Source of the DNA: Flavobacterium psychrophilum
GTDB taxonomy: Bacteria > Bacteroidota > Bacteroidia > Flavobacteriales > Flavobacteriaceae
Reading direction: 5' to 3'
DNA: 19,884 nucleotides
NCBI GenBank assembly: GCA_945866505.1
Contig: CAMBHH010000044.1
Span: forward strand, 1-19,884
Part shown: piece after piece, positions 8,520 through 15,849 of the stretch
How the letters are laid out: every line of letters begins with the position of its first letter
Numbering within the stretch: the first letter of the stretch is position 1
Made by a program: the position numbers and the translations under genes
Notes under the pieces: generated by a model
The model's database searches: none
Told to the model about the DNA's origin: nothing
Seen by the model: only the letters and a program-made list of their open reading frames with translations

Positions 8520-8709
8520 AGCCCCGATTAAAGTGGAAATCCTTGTGAAAAGAAAGGCTAATTTTTTCTTGCTAAAAAAGAGCGACCAGCGGAAGCTCCT
8601 TTTTTGGCTTAGAAAAATAGCGTTTCTTGAGCAAGATTACTTCACTAAAAATTTATTTTCAGAGGTGTTCAGTGAACTTCGTTTATAACGGAAAGCGGGA
8701 TTGGCTCCT
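8520..8709. repeat. Flavobacterium-type intergenic repeat element (AGCCCCGAT ... GCGGGA..GGCTCC), structured
   Basis: This fills most of the 310-bp gap between the aldehyde dehydrogenase start and the CorA stop. The left end reads AGCCCCGATTAAAGTGGAA then ATCC. The right end reads CGGAAAGCGGGATTGGCTCC then TGAAAA. I recall this pairing of ends, with variable middles, as a common non-coding element in Flavobacterium genomes. The middle can fold: 8571-8583 (GCTAAAAAAGAGC) pairs with 8595-8608 (GCTCCTTTTTTGGC) with one bulge, and CTTGCT at 8568-8573 can pair with AGCAAG at 8630-8635. The outer AGCC and GGCT are also complementary. No open frame of note is present. It lies at the 3' side of corA and may act as a transcript-end structure. 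The identification rests on memory of the consensus. Confidence 0.55.
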
Positions 8710-8716
8710 GAAAAAT

Positions 8717-9643
8717 TTAAAACATATTCTTTTTCTTGAATAAAAAGACACTTGAAACGGAAATTAAAAGAGAAATGGCCAAAACAAACCAAAATCCTAA
8801 TGGGTTTTCTTGAAAATTATTGGGCACATTCATACCGTACAAACTGGCGACTAAAGTTGGTATCATCAAAATGATGGATATCGAAGTCAACCTTTTCATT
8901 ATTACGTTCAAATTGTTCGAAATTACAGACGCATAGGCATCCATCATACCAGTTAAAATGTTGCTGTAGATGCTGGTTGTTTCTTCGGCTTGGCGCAATT
9001 CGATTTCGACATCTTCGAGTAATTCTACGTCGTAAGTATCTTTATGGGCTTTCAAATTTTTGATTCTTCGAAACAAAACATCGTTACCTTTCAAAGAGGT
9101 AACAAAGAATACTAAACATTTTTCTATTTGCCACAAGGCTTGAAGTTCTTCGTTCTTGATGGATTCTTCAAGATTATCTTCGGCTTCTTTTATTCTTTGG
9201 TTGATTTGTTTTAAGTATTTCAAAAACCAAATGCTGGACGAAAGCAATAATTTTAAAACTAAATCGAAATCATTTTCAATTGAAATATTTTTGCGCTTGG
9301 TATATAAAACAAAGTCAGAAAGAATGTCAGTTTGATGAAAACAAAGCGAAACAAAAATATCGTCTTTGAACATTAAACCTAGAGGCGCGGTGTTGAACGG
9401 CAGTTTTGGATCGTCGCTTTTGAAAGGAATTCTAAGGATAATAAGCGTCCAGCCGTTTTCGATTTCGATACGAGGCCGTTCGTCAATATCTTCAATATCG
9501 CTGTAAAAATCTTTGGGGATTTGGAGTTCTTGGAGCAGGAATTTGGTTTCCTCTTTTGTGGGACAAACTACATTAATCCAGCAGTTTTCTTCTTGATTTT
9601 CGGTTTGAGTTAAACCATTATTGTTTTTGTAATAGGTAATCAT
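8717..9643 (-). CDS. corA: CorA-family magnesium/divalent metal channel
   Basis: This 308-residue inner-membrane protein has a long cytosolic N-terminal alpha/beta domain with charged helices (KQINQRIKEAEDNLEESIKN, DVELLEDVEIELRQAEETTS). Two C-terminal membrane helices follow (about 251-269 and 282-302). The signature YGMN is at 269-272 right after the first helix, and a basic tail (FKKKNMF) closes the protein. CorA pentamers pass Mg2+, and some members Co2+, Ni2+ or Zn2+, across the inner membrane, gated by cytosolic Mg2+. The loop after GMN reads VPNNFQENP, whereas classical CorA often has MPEL there. Selectivity is therefore uncertain and a Zn2+-type (ZntB-like) role cannot be ruled out. 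Start at ATG 9643 gives the normal family length. Confidence 0.9.
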   Translation of the reverse strand: MITYYKNNNGLTQTENQEENCWINVVCPTKEETKFLLQELQIPKDFYSDIEDIDERPRIEIENGWTLIILRIPFKSDDPKLPFNTAPLGLMFKDDIFVSLCFHQTDILSDFVLYTKRKNISIENDFDLVLKLLLSSSIWFLKYLKQINQRIKEAEDNLEESIKNEELQALWQIEKCLVFFVTSLKGNDVLFRRIKNLKAHKDTYDVELLEDVEIELRQAEETTSIYSNILTGMMDAYASVISNNLNVIMKRLTSISIILMIPTLVASLYGMNVPNNFQENPLGFWFVLAISLLISVSSVFLFKKKNMF

Positions 9644-9760
9644 AATGTAATACGATGTATTTAGGAATATCGCTTACATGAGGCAACGACTATTCCTGTT
9701 TTTGATTTGTTTTCTTCGAATAATAATCGTCCATGGTGGAGGCTAAAAATTAATTTTTTG

Positions 9761-9768
9761 CAAAAGTA
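9761..9768 (-). promoter_or_regulatory. Possible -7 promoter box upstream of corA
   Basis: TACTTTTG (TAnnTTTG) reads on the minus strand at 9768-9761, 117 bases before the corA ATG. No clear -33 TTTG is placed correctly. If used, it gives a 5' leader of roughly 110 bases. The rest of the 288-bp gap (9644-9931) holds no gene that I can support. Confidence 0.25.
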
Positions 9769-9860
9769 CCGCTTTGCAGCTGAAAAAAATCTTAATTCTT
9801 TCTTAATTAAATGTCTAAATGGTTTTCAATATTTTATAGGAATGAAGTTGGACTATTGAA

Positions 9861-9908
9861 TAAAAAAACATTAAGAAAGTTACGTTACGGTAGGTTTCTT
9901 AATGTTTT
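9861..9908 (-). terminator. Rho-independent terminator after the nuclease/OB-fold gene pair
   Basis: A perfect 14-bp inverted repeat (AAAACATTAAGAAA at 9865-9878 with TTTCTTAATGTTTT at 9895-9908) encloses a 16-base loop. On the minus strand it starts 23 bases after the OB-fold stop codon and runs into TTTTTTTATTC. The stem is AT-rich, as expected in this genome. Confidence 0.65.
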
Positions 9909-9931
9909 AAAAATATTTAAAGTCAAAAAAA

Positions 9932-10297
9932 TCAGTCTTTTTTCACAGCAATGCTTGTCGGATTGTAAATTTGTGGGATTTGTTTTGGGTCATTTTTATA
10001 GGTTGTGATTTTACCTTTTATGTATATGGTTTTGTCTTTCAAGTCTTCGATTTTGAGGTTCATTTTTTCGAGGTAATTGTTTGAAATCACAACTGTAAAA
10101 ACGCTCTCTGGATATGGTTTATCTATGTTGATGTAATTGGTGTTTTTGCCTTCGGAGGCAAGTTTGAATGATACTACTTTGCCCATTACACAAACTTCTT
10201 TATCCATATAATCCTTGACCTTGACGGTTGTGATGGTGTCTTGCGAAAAACAATTAATCGAAAATACGAAAAATAAAACTGTTACTAAATTTTTCAT
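9932..10297 (-). CDS. Small exported OB-fold protein
   Basis: I place the start at ATG 10297 (121 residues), 15 bases after the upstream nuclease stop. An in-frame TTG at 10312 would add five residues ahead of a normal signal peptide. Residues 1-18 form the signal peptide (VLFFVFSINCFS, cleaved before QDT). The Cys lacks the small residue at -1 expected of a lipobox. The mature part reads as a five-strand OB fold: VKDYMDKEVCVMGKVVSF, TNYINIDKPYP, VFTVVISNNYLEKM, LKDKTIYIKGKITTYK and PQIYNPTSIAV. OB folds commonly bind nucleic acids or oligosaccharides. Here the preceding co-directional gene encodes a secreted EEP hydrolase, so a role in periplasmic nucleic-acid binding is plausible. No catalytic residues are seen. 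Confidence 0.78.
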   Translation of the reverse strand: MKNLVTVLFFVFSINCFSQDTITTVKVKDYMDKEVCVMGKVVSFKLASEGKNTNYINIDKPYPESVFTVVISNNYLEKMNLKIEDLKDKTIYIKGKITTYKNDPKQIPQIYNPTSIAVKKD

Positions 10298-10312
10298 GGT
10301 TTTAATTTTCAA

Positions 10313-11422
10313 CTATTTAACTTCTTTAACTAAGTAAATATAAACCGGAAAGTGGTCACTGTAGCCTATTTCGTTTTCAGAATGTCGCAAAGGATAACCT
10401 GCATACCTACCAAATTTTTGAATCATAAACGGCTTGTTGTAAATTCCTGCTTTCCAATATTGATAGGTAGAACGATCTTCTTTTATCATGGTTTCGGAAA
10501 CCATAATTTGGTCAAATATATCACCTGAATCTCTGTAAAAAAGTGTAGCATTACCGTCTTTAAACATTTGTTCGAAAGGATTATAAACCCCAAATTGTTG
10601 TACTTCCGATTTTTTCAATTTCGCCCCAATCCCAACTTTGACACTTTTGTTATAACTTCCATCATTCAAATCTCCCATCAATATAATTTTGGCATTCGGA
10701 TTTTTGTTATAGATAGAGTCCATTGCTTTTTTAGCTAATCTCCCTGCAGCTTCGCGAAATGGGCTACTTTTTTTCTCGCCACCAGAGCGAGATGGCCAGT
10801 GATTGACCATAATGTTAATTTCCTCTCCGTCAAGAAATCCTGTTACAAGTAGAATGTCTCTGGTATAAACTCTATTGTCATTAGCAATTTCTATCTTGTC
10901 TTTGTCTAATTTTTCTTCCTCAGTTTCTTTTTCTTTCTCTTTTTCGTTACTATTCCCTCTGTAAATAATCAAAGGAATGTTGATGAAACTTGTGGGTTTG
11001 AAATGTTTTTTCTGGTACAGCAAAGCAACATCAATTCCTCTTTTATCAGGAGAATCAAAATGTACAATTCCATAATCATTTTTGGCCATATTGGGATGTT
11101 TCACCAAATCTTCCAAAACATTTCGGTTTTCAATTTCACAACCTCCTATTATGGCTGGAGCTTCTTTTTGTTTGTCATTCGTGCCAATTTGCATTAATAC
11201 TGTAGAAAGATTTTCTAGTTTTTGTTTGTATTTTTCAGAAGTCCAACGCTGAAGCCCCGCAGGCAACCATTCTTCGTCATTGTTTGGGTTGTTGATGGTG
11301 TCGAATAAATTTTCGAAATTATAAAAGGCAACCGTACGTAGGGCATAATTTTTCTGTTGCGCATTGGTTTCAAAATTTGAAGTTATAGCAAAAAAAACTG
11401 CAATTAGGACTTTTATTCTCAT
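10313..11422 (-). CDS. Secreted endonuclease/exonuclease/phosphatase (EEP) family hydrolase
   Basis: This 369-residue exported protein has a signal peptide at 1-21 (cleaved about TNAQ). The EEP (DNase I-like) fold motifs appear in order: FYNFENLFD (33-41), the acidic CEIEN (95-99), DKRGIDVALLY (126-136), NHWPSR (207-212), GDLND (250-254) and SDHFPVY (355-361). These supply the Mg2+ ligands and the Asp/His pairs for phosphodiester hydrolysis. EEP members cleave DNA, RNA, phospholipids or inositol phosphates, so the substrate is not fixed by the fold. A Glu/Lys run at 158-178 interrupts the domain and looks like low-complexity expansion. The gene is followed after 15 bases by the OB-fold gene. 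It is divergent from a TonB receptor gene whose downstream partner is a secreted endonuclease, which favours nucleic acid as substrate. Confidence 0.88.
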   Translation of the reverse strand: MRIKVLIAVFFAITSNFETNAQQKNYALRTVAFYNFENLFDTINNPNNDEEWLPAGLQRWTSEKYKQKLENLSTVLMQIGTNDKQKEAPAIIGGCEIENRNVLEDLVKHPNMAKNDYGIVHFDSPDKRGIDVALLYQKKHFKPTSFINIPLIIYRGNSNEKEKEKETEEEKLDKDKIEIANDNRVYTRDILLVTGFLDGEEINIMVNHWPSRSGGEKKSSPFREAAGRLAKKAMDSIYNKNPNAKIILMGDLNDGSYNKSVKVGIGAKLKKSEVQQFGVYNPFEQMFKDGNATLFYRDSGDIFDQIMVSETMIKEDRSTYQYWKAGIYNKPFMIQKFGRYAGYPLRHSENEIGYSDHFPVYIYLVKEVK

Positions 11423-11466
11423 GATTTTATATTATTTTTATGTAAAATTTAACAATTACTTGTTGG

Positions 11467-11502
11467 CAAAAGTAAATAATAAAAATTATAAATGTAGTTT
11501 TG
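11467..11502. promoter_or_regulatory. Two opposed -7-like boxes in the divergent intergenic region
   Basis: The 132-bp gap between the two divergent gene sets contains TACTTTTG on the minus strand (11474-11467) and TAGTTTTG on the plus strand (11495-11502). Both fit TAnnTTTG and lie 44 and 52 bases from their ATGs. The two boxes form an imperfect inverted repeat. Neither has a TTTG at the correct -33 distance, so either the promoters depend on an activator or the match is chance. Confidence 0.35.
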
Positions 11503-11554
11503 TAATCGTTAAGAATTATTATTTCTTATCAATACGAATTAACTTTAATTAAAT

Positions 11555-14314
11555 ATGAAAAAAATTATTTTTAGCGCACTATTTGTTTTGCAATTAGTGT
11601 TTGCTTTTGGACAATCGAATGCTGGGGTTACCGGTAAAGTGGTCGATTCAAAAACACAGAAACCATTAGAAGGCGTTATACTATCGATTCAAAATACCAA
11701 TTTAATGCAACTTTCAGATGCTAACGGGAAGTTCACTTTTGACAAAATTGAAATTGGCAGCCAGTTTTTGCGCATACGAACAAACGGGTACAAAGAACAA
11801 TTACTTCAAATAGAAATTGTTGCAGGTCAACTCCTAGATTTTGGGACAATAACTTTAGAGGAAGATATTACCACAGAACAACAATTGACCTTAATTACAA
11901 TTACAGATAATGATTTAAGTGATGATAACGGTGGTTCCGAAAGTACAGCAGGATTGCTTCAAGCATCGAGAGATGTTTTTTTACAAGCAGCAGCATACAA
12001 TTTTGGCCAAGCCAGATTTAGTGTTCGTGGTATTGACAACGAATATTCGAATATACTTATCAATGGTGTTTCAATGAATCGATTGTCTGACGGAAGACCG
12101 CAATACAGCAACTGGGGAGGACTAAATGACGCCACAAGAAATCAAGAATTTACCAATGGTTCAGCACCATCAGATTATACATTTGGCGGAATTGCAGGGA
12201 CACAGTACATTACTACAAGAGCATCTGTTTACCGCCCTGGAACAAGACTTTCCTTTTTGAGCACCAATACTAATTACAACTTTAGAGCGATGGTAACTCA
12301 CGCATCGGGTATGGATAAAGATGGCTGGGCATATGTAATTTCTGGTGGAAGACGATGGGCGCAAGAAGGTTATTTTGACGGGACAGATTATGCTGCCAAT
12401 TCATTATTTGCGAGTATTGAAAAGAAAATAAACAACCATCACAGCCTTAACTTTACCTCAATTTATGCTCAAAACAGAAGAGGGAAAAATTCTCCAAATA
12501 CCCAAGAAGTTACTGATTTGAAAAACTTTAAATACAACTCTTATTGGGGGTATCAAGAAGGTGAGAAAAGAAATTCTAGAGTAAAAGATGTTGAAGAGCC
12601 TATTTTTACCTTAAGCCACTTTTGGAAATTTAATTCTAAAACCAAATTAAACACCAATGTTTCGTACCAATTTGGACAAATAGGAAACAGCCGTGTCGAT
12701 TTTCAAAAAACCGCTAATCCAGATCCTAATTATTACAGAAATTTGCCAAGCTATTACACAACCCTATATACTTATAATAATGATGTAGCAACCTACACTC
12801 CAGATTTTGCCGCTGCAGAGGAGACAAAAGCAAATTTCCTTGCCAATCCGCAAATGGATTGGAGAGGTATCTATCGCATCAATAATGAAAACCTAACTAA
12901 CGGAAGTCGTTATGTTTTATACGAAGACAGAACAGATGATAAAACTATTGTAGCCAATACTATCCTTTCTTCTCAATTGGCAGATAATATCGTAATGAAT
13001 GCAGGTGGAAGTTTTACCAAATTAAAATCATCCAACTTCAAAAACCTAATCGATTTATTAGGAGGAACTTATTATAATGATATTAACACTTTTGGTACTT
13101 TGCCCGGCGAAGAACATTCTGATTTGAATAATCCAGACAGAACAATTGTCGAAGGAGATAAATATGGGTACAATTATGAAGTAAATGCCACTAGAATTGA
13201 TGCTTTCACCCAGTTTAAATTTACTTATGATAAAATAGATTTTTACCTTGGACAAGCTTTTTCCAGAAGCAGTTATCAAAGAGAAGGATTGTACAAAAAT
13301 GGGTATTATGCAAATAATTCATTTGGAAAAAGCGAAAAATTAAACTTTGACAACTTTGGTTTCAAAGGCGGTGCCACCTATAAAATTACAGGACAACATT
13401 TTATAGATTTCAATGGTATTTATATGACTAAAGCCCCGAATCACAAAGATGTTTTCCCAAATGCTAGAGTCAATAATATTACAACACCCAACATTAAAAA
13501 CGAAACTATCAATAGTGTGGACGTGAGCTATGTAATAAGAATGCCAAGCCTTAAAGCGCGTTTCACTGGTTATTTCAACGAAACCCAAAACACTACTGAT
13601 GTTGCTTTTTATTATGCAGATGCAATTAATGCTGGAAACGGTGAGTTTGTAAATGAAGTTCTTTCTGGTCAAAACAAAAGAAACAAAGGAATTGAAGCTG
13701 GTTTAGAATATCAAGTTACATCTACTATAAAAGCCACAGCTATAGCAGCTTATGGAGACTATACGCATACTAACAACCCGAATTTAGCGATTAACGCTGA
13801 TGGACAAACCACAGCGATTTTTGACGGAAAAGCCAATTTAGAAGGATACAAACAGGGTGGAATGCCGCAACAAGCTTATTCGGCTGGACTAGAATATCGT
13901 GATCCAAAATTTTGGTGGATTAGTGCCAACGTGAATTATTTGTCTAATAATTATTTGGACGTAGCACCATTATTAAGAACAGAAAAATATATTACAGATT
14001 CCGATCAAGCGAATTTCCCATTTGATCCGGCATTATCAGCTAGTTATTTAGCTCAAGAGAAATTTAAAGACTTCACCCTTGTAAATCTTGTAGGAGGAAA
14101 AACTTGGAGAATACAAGAAAAAACTTTAGGATTGTTTGCCAACGTCAATAATGTTTTCGATATTCAATACAAGACAGGGGGCTTCGAACAAGCAAGAAAT
14201 GCTACATATAGCGAATTATATAAAGATCACCAGGGGCCCACTCGTTCTTTTGGACCTAAATATTTCTACGGATATGGAAGAACATTTATGGTAAATGTTT
14301 ATTTAAACTTTTAA
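11555..14314 (+). CDS. TonB-dependent outer-membrane receptor with CarboxypepD_reg-like N-terminus
   Basis: This 919-residue protein begins with a signal peptide (1-19, cleaved about FAFGQ). A CarboxypepD_reg-like Ig domain (about 24-100) opens with GVTGKVVDSKTQKPLEGVIL and contains DANGKFTFDKI. A plug domain follows (about 130-225; VFLQAAAYNFGQARFSVRGID, ILINGVSMN). A long beta-barrel ends in FMVNVYLNF, with the aromatic terminal residue of outer-membrane barrels. Such receptors import bulky ligands using TonB/ExbBD energy. The size and N-terminal domain resemble SusC-like transporters, but the next gene is a DUF5689 lipoprotein and not a SusD. Together with the downstream secreted endonuclease and the divergent EEP nuclease, this suggests import of nucleic-acid fragments or nucleotides. 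The ligand is inferred from context only. It leads a plus-strand operon; the next ATG is 12 bases after its stop. Confidence 0.92.
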   Translation: MKKIIFSALFVLQLVFAFGQSNAGVTGKVVDSKTQKPLEGVILSIQNTNLMQLSDANGKFTFDKIEIGSQFLRIRTNGYKEQLLQIEIVAGQLLDFGTITLEEDITTEQQLTLITITDNDLSDDNGGSESTAGLLQASRDVFLQAAAYNFGQARFSVRGIDNEYSNILINGVSMNRLSDGRPQYSNWGGLNDATRNQEFTNGSAPSDYTFGGIAGTQYITTRASVYRPGTRLSFLSTNTNYNFRAMVTHASGMDKDGWAYVISGGRRWAQEGYFDGTDYAANSLFASIEKKINNHHSLNFTSIYAQNRRGKNSPNTQEVTDLKNFKYNSYWGYQEGEKRNSRVKDVEEPIFTLSHFWKFNSKTKLNTNVSYQFGQIGNSRVDFQKTANPDPNYYRNLPSYYTTLYTYNNDVATYTPDFAAAEETKANFLANPQMDWRGIYRINNENLTNGSRYVLYEDRTDDKTIVANTILSSQLADNIVMNAGGSFTKLKSSNFKNLIDLLGGTYYNDINTFGTLPGEEHSDLNNPDRTIVEGDKYGYNYEVNATRIDAFTQFKFTYDKIDFYLGQAFSRSSYQREGLYKNGYYANNSFGKSEKLNFDNFGFKGGATYKITGQHFIDFNGIYMTKAPNHKDVFPNARVNNITTPNIKNETINSVDVSYVIRMPSLKARFTGYFNETQNTTDVAFYYADAINAGNGEFVNEVLSGQNKRNKGIEAGLEYQVTSTIKATAIAAYGDYTHTNNPNLAINADGQTTAIFDGKANLEGYKQGGMPQQAYSAGLEYRDPKFWWISANVNYLSNNYLDVAPLLRTEKYITDSDQANFPFDPALSASYLAQEKFKDFTLVNLVGGKTWRIQEKTLGLFANVNNVFDIQYKTGGFEQARNATYSELYKDHQGPTRSFGPKYFYGYGRTFMVNVYLNF

Positions 14315-14326
14315 GAATTTAGCCTT

Positions 14327-15781
14327 ATGAAAAATATATTTAAAAATAGCTTAATCACTGTACTATCAATCGGATTGTTTTCAGGTTGTGTAAATGATAC
14401 TTACGATACTCCACAATTCGGAGATTGTGTAAATCCAGGTTTAACCAAAACGAAGGAAGTTGCCGATATTTATGTAGTCGCAATAAATCCAGTGCCAAAT
14501 CCAACAACGGGAATTCCAAATACACCAACATATCATAATTATAAAGATCCTGCCGATCCAACAAAAGGAGAAAATAACGATTACATTGAAGCCTATGTTA
14601 TTTCAAGCGACGAAGGTGGGAATTTCTATAAAAGTATGTATTTTCAACCCCTTGATGGTTCAAAAGGATTTAATCTTTCAGTAGACGAAGCAAGTCTTTA
14701 TACTAAAAACTATCAACCTGGAAAAAAAGTGTTCTTAAAACTTAACGGTTTGGCTTTTGGAAATCCTAACAATCGTTTTGCAAGAGGATTGGTTTTTGGT
14801 GCACCTCCAACAGATCAATATGATGTGGATAGACTTCCAACTTTACAATACCCAAAACACCTTATCGCTTCTTGTGATATAGTGAGTGAGGAAGATATAG
14901 TTCATAAAATCACTTTAGCTCAAGCCTTTAGCGATACTTACTTGAATACTTTGGTAGAAATTGATAATGTTCAATTTACTGATGAAGCAGCTGGTGGAAC
15001 CTATGATTCCAATAGAACAGATGATTTTGACTCCAGTATTTTTATAACTGAAAATGGATCAAAAAATTTAACCATTAGAACAAGTCGATTTGCCAATTTT
15101 GCAGGTCGTAGAGTTCCTACAGGTAAAGGAAAAATAAGAGGTGTATTGACCAAATACAACACCACTTATCAAATTATAATGAGAACCGAACGTGACGTTA
15201 ATATGCCAAATGAAAGAGTAGATTATACTCCTGCTCTTGTTGGCTCAAATTCTAACGTTTTCCCGTCAACTGTAAATGAAACATTTGAAAGTTTTTCCAC
15301 TTCTCCTGCTCAAACTAATTTTCCAAATTATATCAATGATGCAGCAGTTGGCTCGAGATACTATGATACAAGGACATTTAATTCAAATAAATACATTCAA
15401 GTAACCTCTTTTGGTTCAGGTGGTGCAAATAAATCTTACTTCTTTGTTCCTGTTAATATGACTGCCGCTAATAATTTTTCATTCAGATCTAATATGGGCT
15501 TTTGGAATGGTGCAGTGTTAAAAGTGTATTATGTTCTAGCAACAAATTACACAGCAGGAGGCGCAATTGATGTGACAAAAATGGTTGATATTACTTCAAT
15601 ATTTACAATTCCCTCAACCCCAGCCTCTGGTTATGGAAGCTCATTTACAGCAAGTGGTAATTATGCTATTCCATCAACTGTAATCGGAAATGGATATTTT
15701 GTTTTTGAATATTCTGGAGATGCAAACGCTTTTCCAGCGGTTACTTCCACTTTACAATTGGATAATATTATTGTGAATTAA
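14327..15781 (+). CDS. DUF5689 surface-type lipoprotein with OB-like segments
   Basis: This 484-residue lipoprotein has lipobox LFSGC with C21. Residues about 84-155 (YIEAYVISSDEGGNFYKSMY, then FNLSVDEASLYTKNYQPGKK and LNGLAFG) are the hallmark of DUF5689. Residues about 205-292 (TLVEIDNVQF ... GKGKIRGVLTKYN ... IIMRTERDVNM) form a second segment. Both have strand patterns like OB folds. The C-terminal part (about 316-484; NETFESFS ... LQLDNIIVN) looks like the jelly-roll module common in secreted Bacteroidetes proteins. It occupies the position SusD takes beside SusC. A surface-bound partner that captures ligand for the TonB receptor is the natural reading. OB-like folds next to two secreted nucleases suggest that the ligand is nucleic acid. 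Family recognition is good; function is inferred. Confidence 0.8.
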   Translation: MKNIFKNSLITVLSIGLFSGCVNDTYDTPQFGDCVNPGLTKTKEVADIYVVAINPVPNPTTGIPNTPTYHNYKDPADPTKGENNDYIEAYVISSDEGGNFYKSMYFQPLDGSKGFNLSVDEASLYTKNYQPGKKVFLKLNGLAFGNPNNRFARGLVFGAPPTDQYDVDRLPTLQYPKHLIASCDIVSEEDIVHKITLAQAFSDTYLNTLVEIDNVQFTDEAAGGTYDSNRTDDFDSSIFITENGSKNLTIRTSRFANFAGRRVPTGKGKIRGVLTKYNTTYQIIMRTERDVNMPNERVDYTPALVGSNSNVFPSTVNETFESFSTSPAQTNFPNYINDAAVGSRYYDTRTFNSNKYIQVTSFGSGGANKSYFFVPVNMTAANNFSFRSNMGFWNGAVLKVYYVLATNYTAGGAIDVTKMVDITSIFTIPSTPASGYGSSFTASGNYAIPSTVIGNGYFVFEYSGDANAFPAVTSTLQLDNIIVN

Positions 15782-15800
15782 TTTTTTTAAATAAATCTAT

Positions 15801-15832
15801 AAAAGGCTTCTTTGATAGAAGCCTTTTTTTTT
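15801..15832 (+). terminator. Rho-independent terminator inside the operon, before the endonuclease gene
   Basis: A perfect 10-bp stem (AAAAGGCTTC at 15801-15810, GAAGCCTTTT at 15818-15827) has a 7-base loop and an unbroken T tract through 15832. It begins 19 bases after the DUF5689 stop and ends 17 bases before the endonuclease ATG. Confidence 0.85.
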
Positions 15833-15849
15833 CTAAATTAACCAAAATA

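Noticed and set aside
9690..9734. Minus-strand 14-codon leader-like frame upstream of corA
   Set aside because: It begins at an ATG inside the possible corA leader, but its composition shows nothing specific and there is no attenuator structure to go with it.
9811..10008. Plus-strand open frame of 65 codons
   Set aside because: It overlaps the terminator hairpin and the 3' end of the OB-fold gene on the other strand, and its product is not recognisable.
9932..10312. TTG start at 10312 for the OB-fold protein
   Set aside because: ATG at 10297 starts a normal signal peptide. The TTG form adds five residues ahead of it and begins directly next to the upstream stop codon.
11423..11554. PhoB-type box in the divergent region
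   Set aside because: I found no pair of CTGTCAT-like direct repeats. Phosphate control remains only a hypothesis.
11555..15781. Classical SusC/SusD polysaccharide utilisation locus
   Set aside because: No SusD homologue and no glycoside hydrolase accompany this receptor. The companion lipoprotein is DUF5689 and the enzymes are nucleases.
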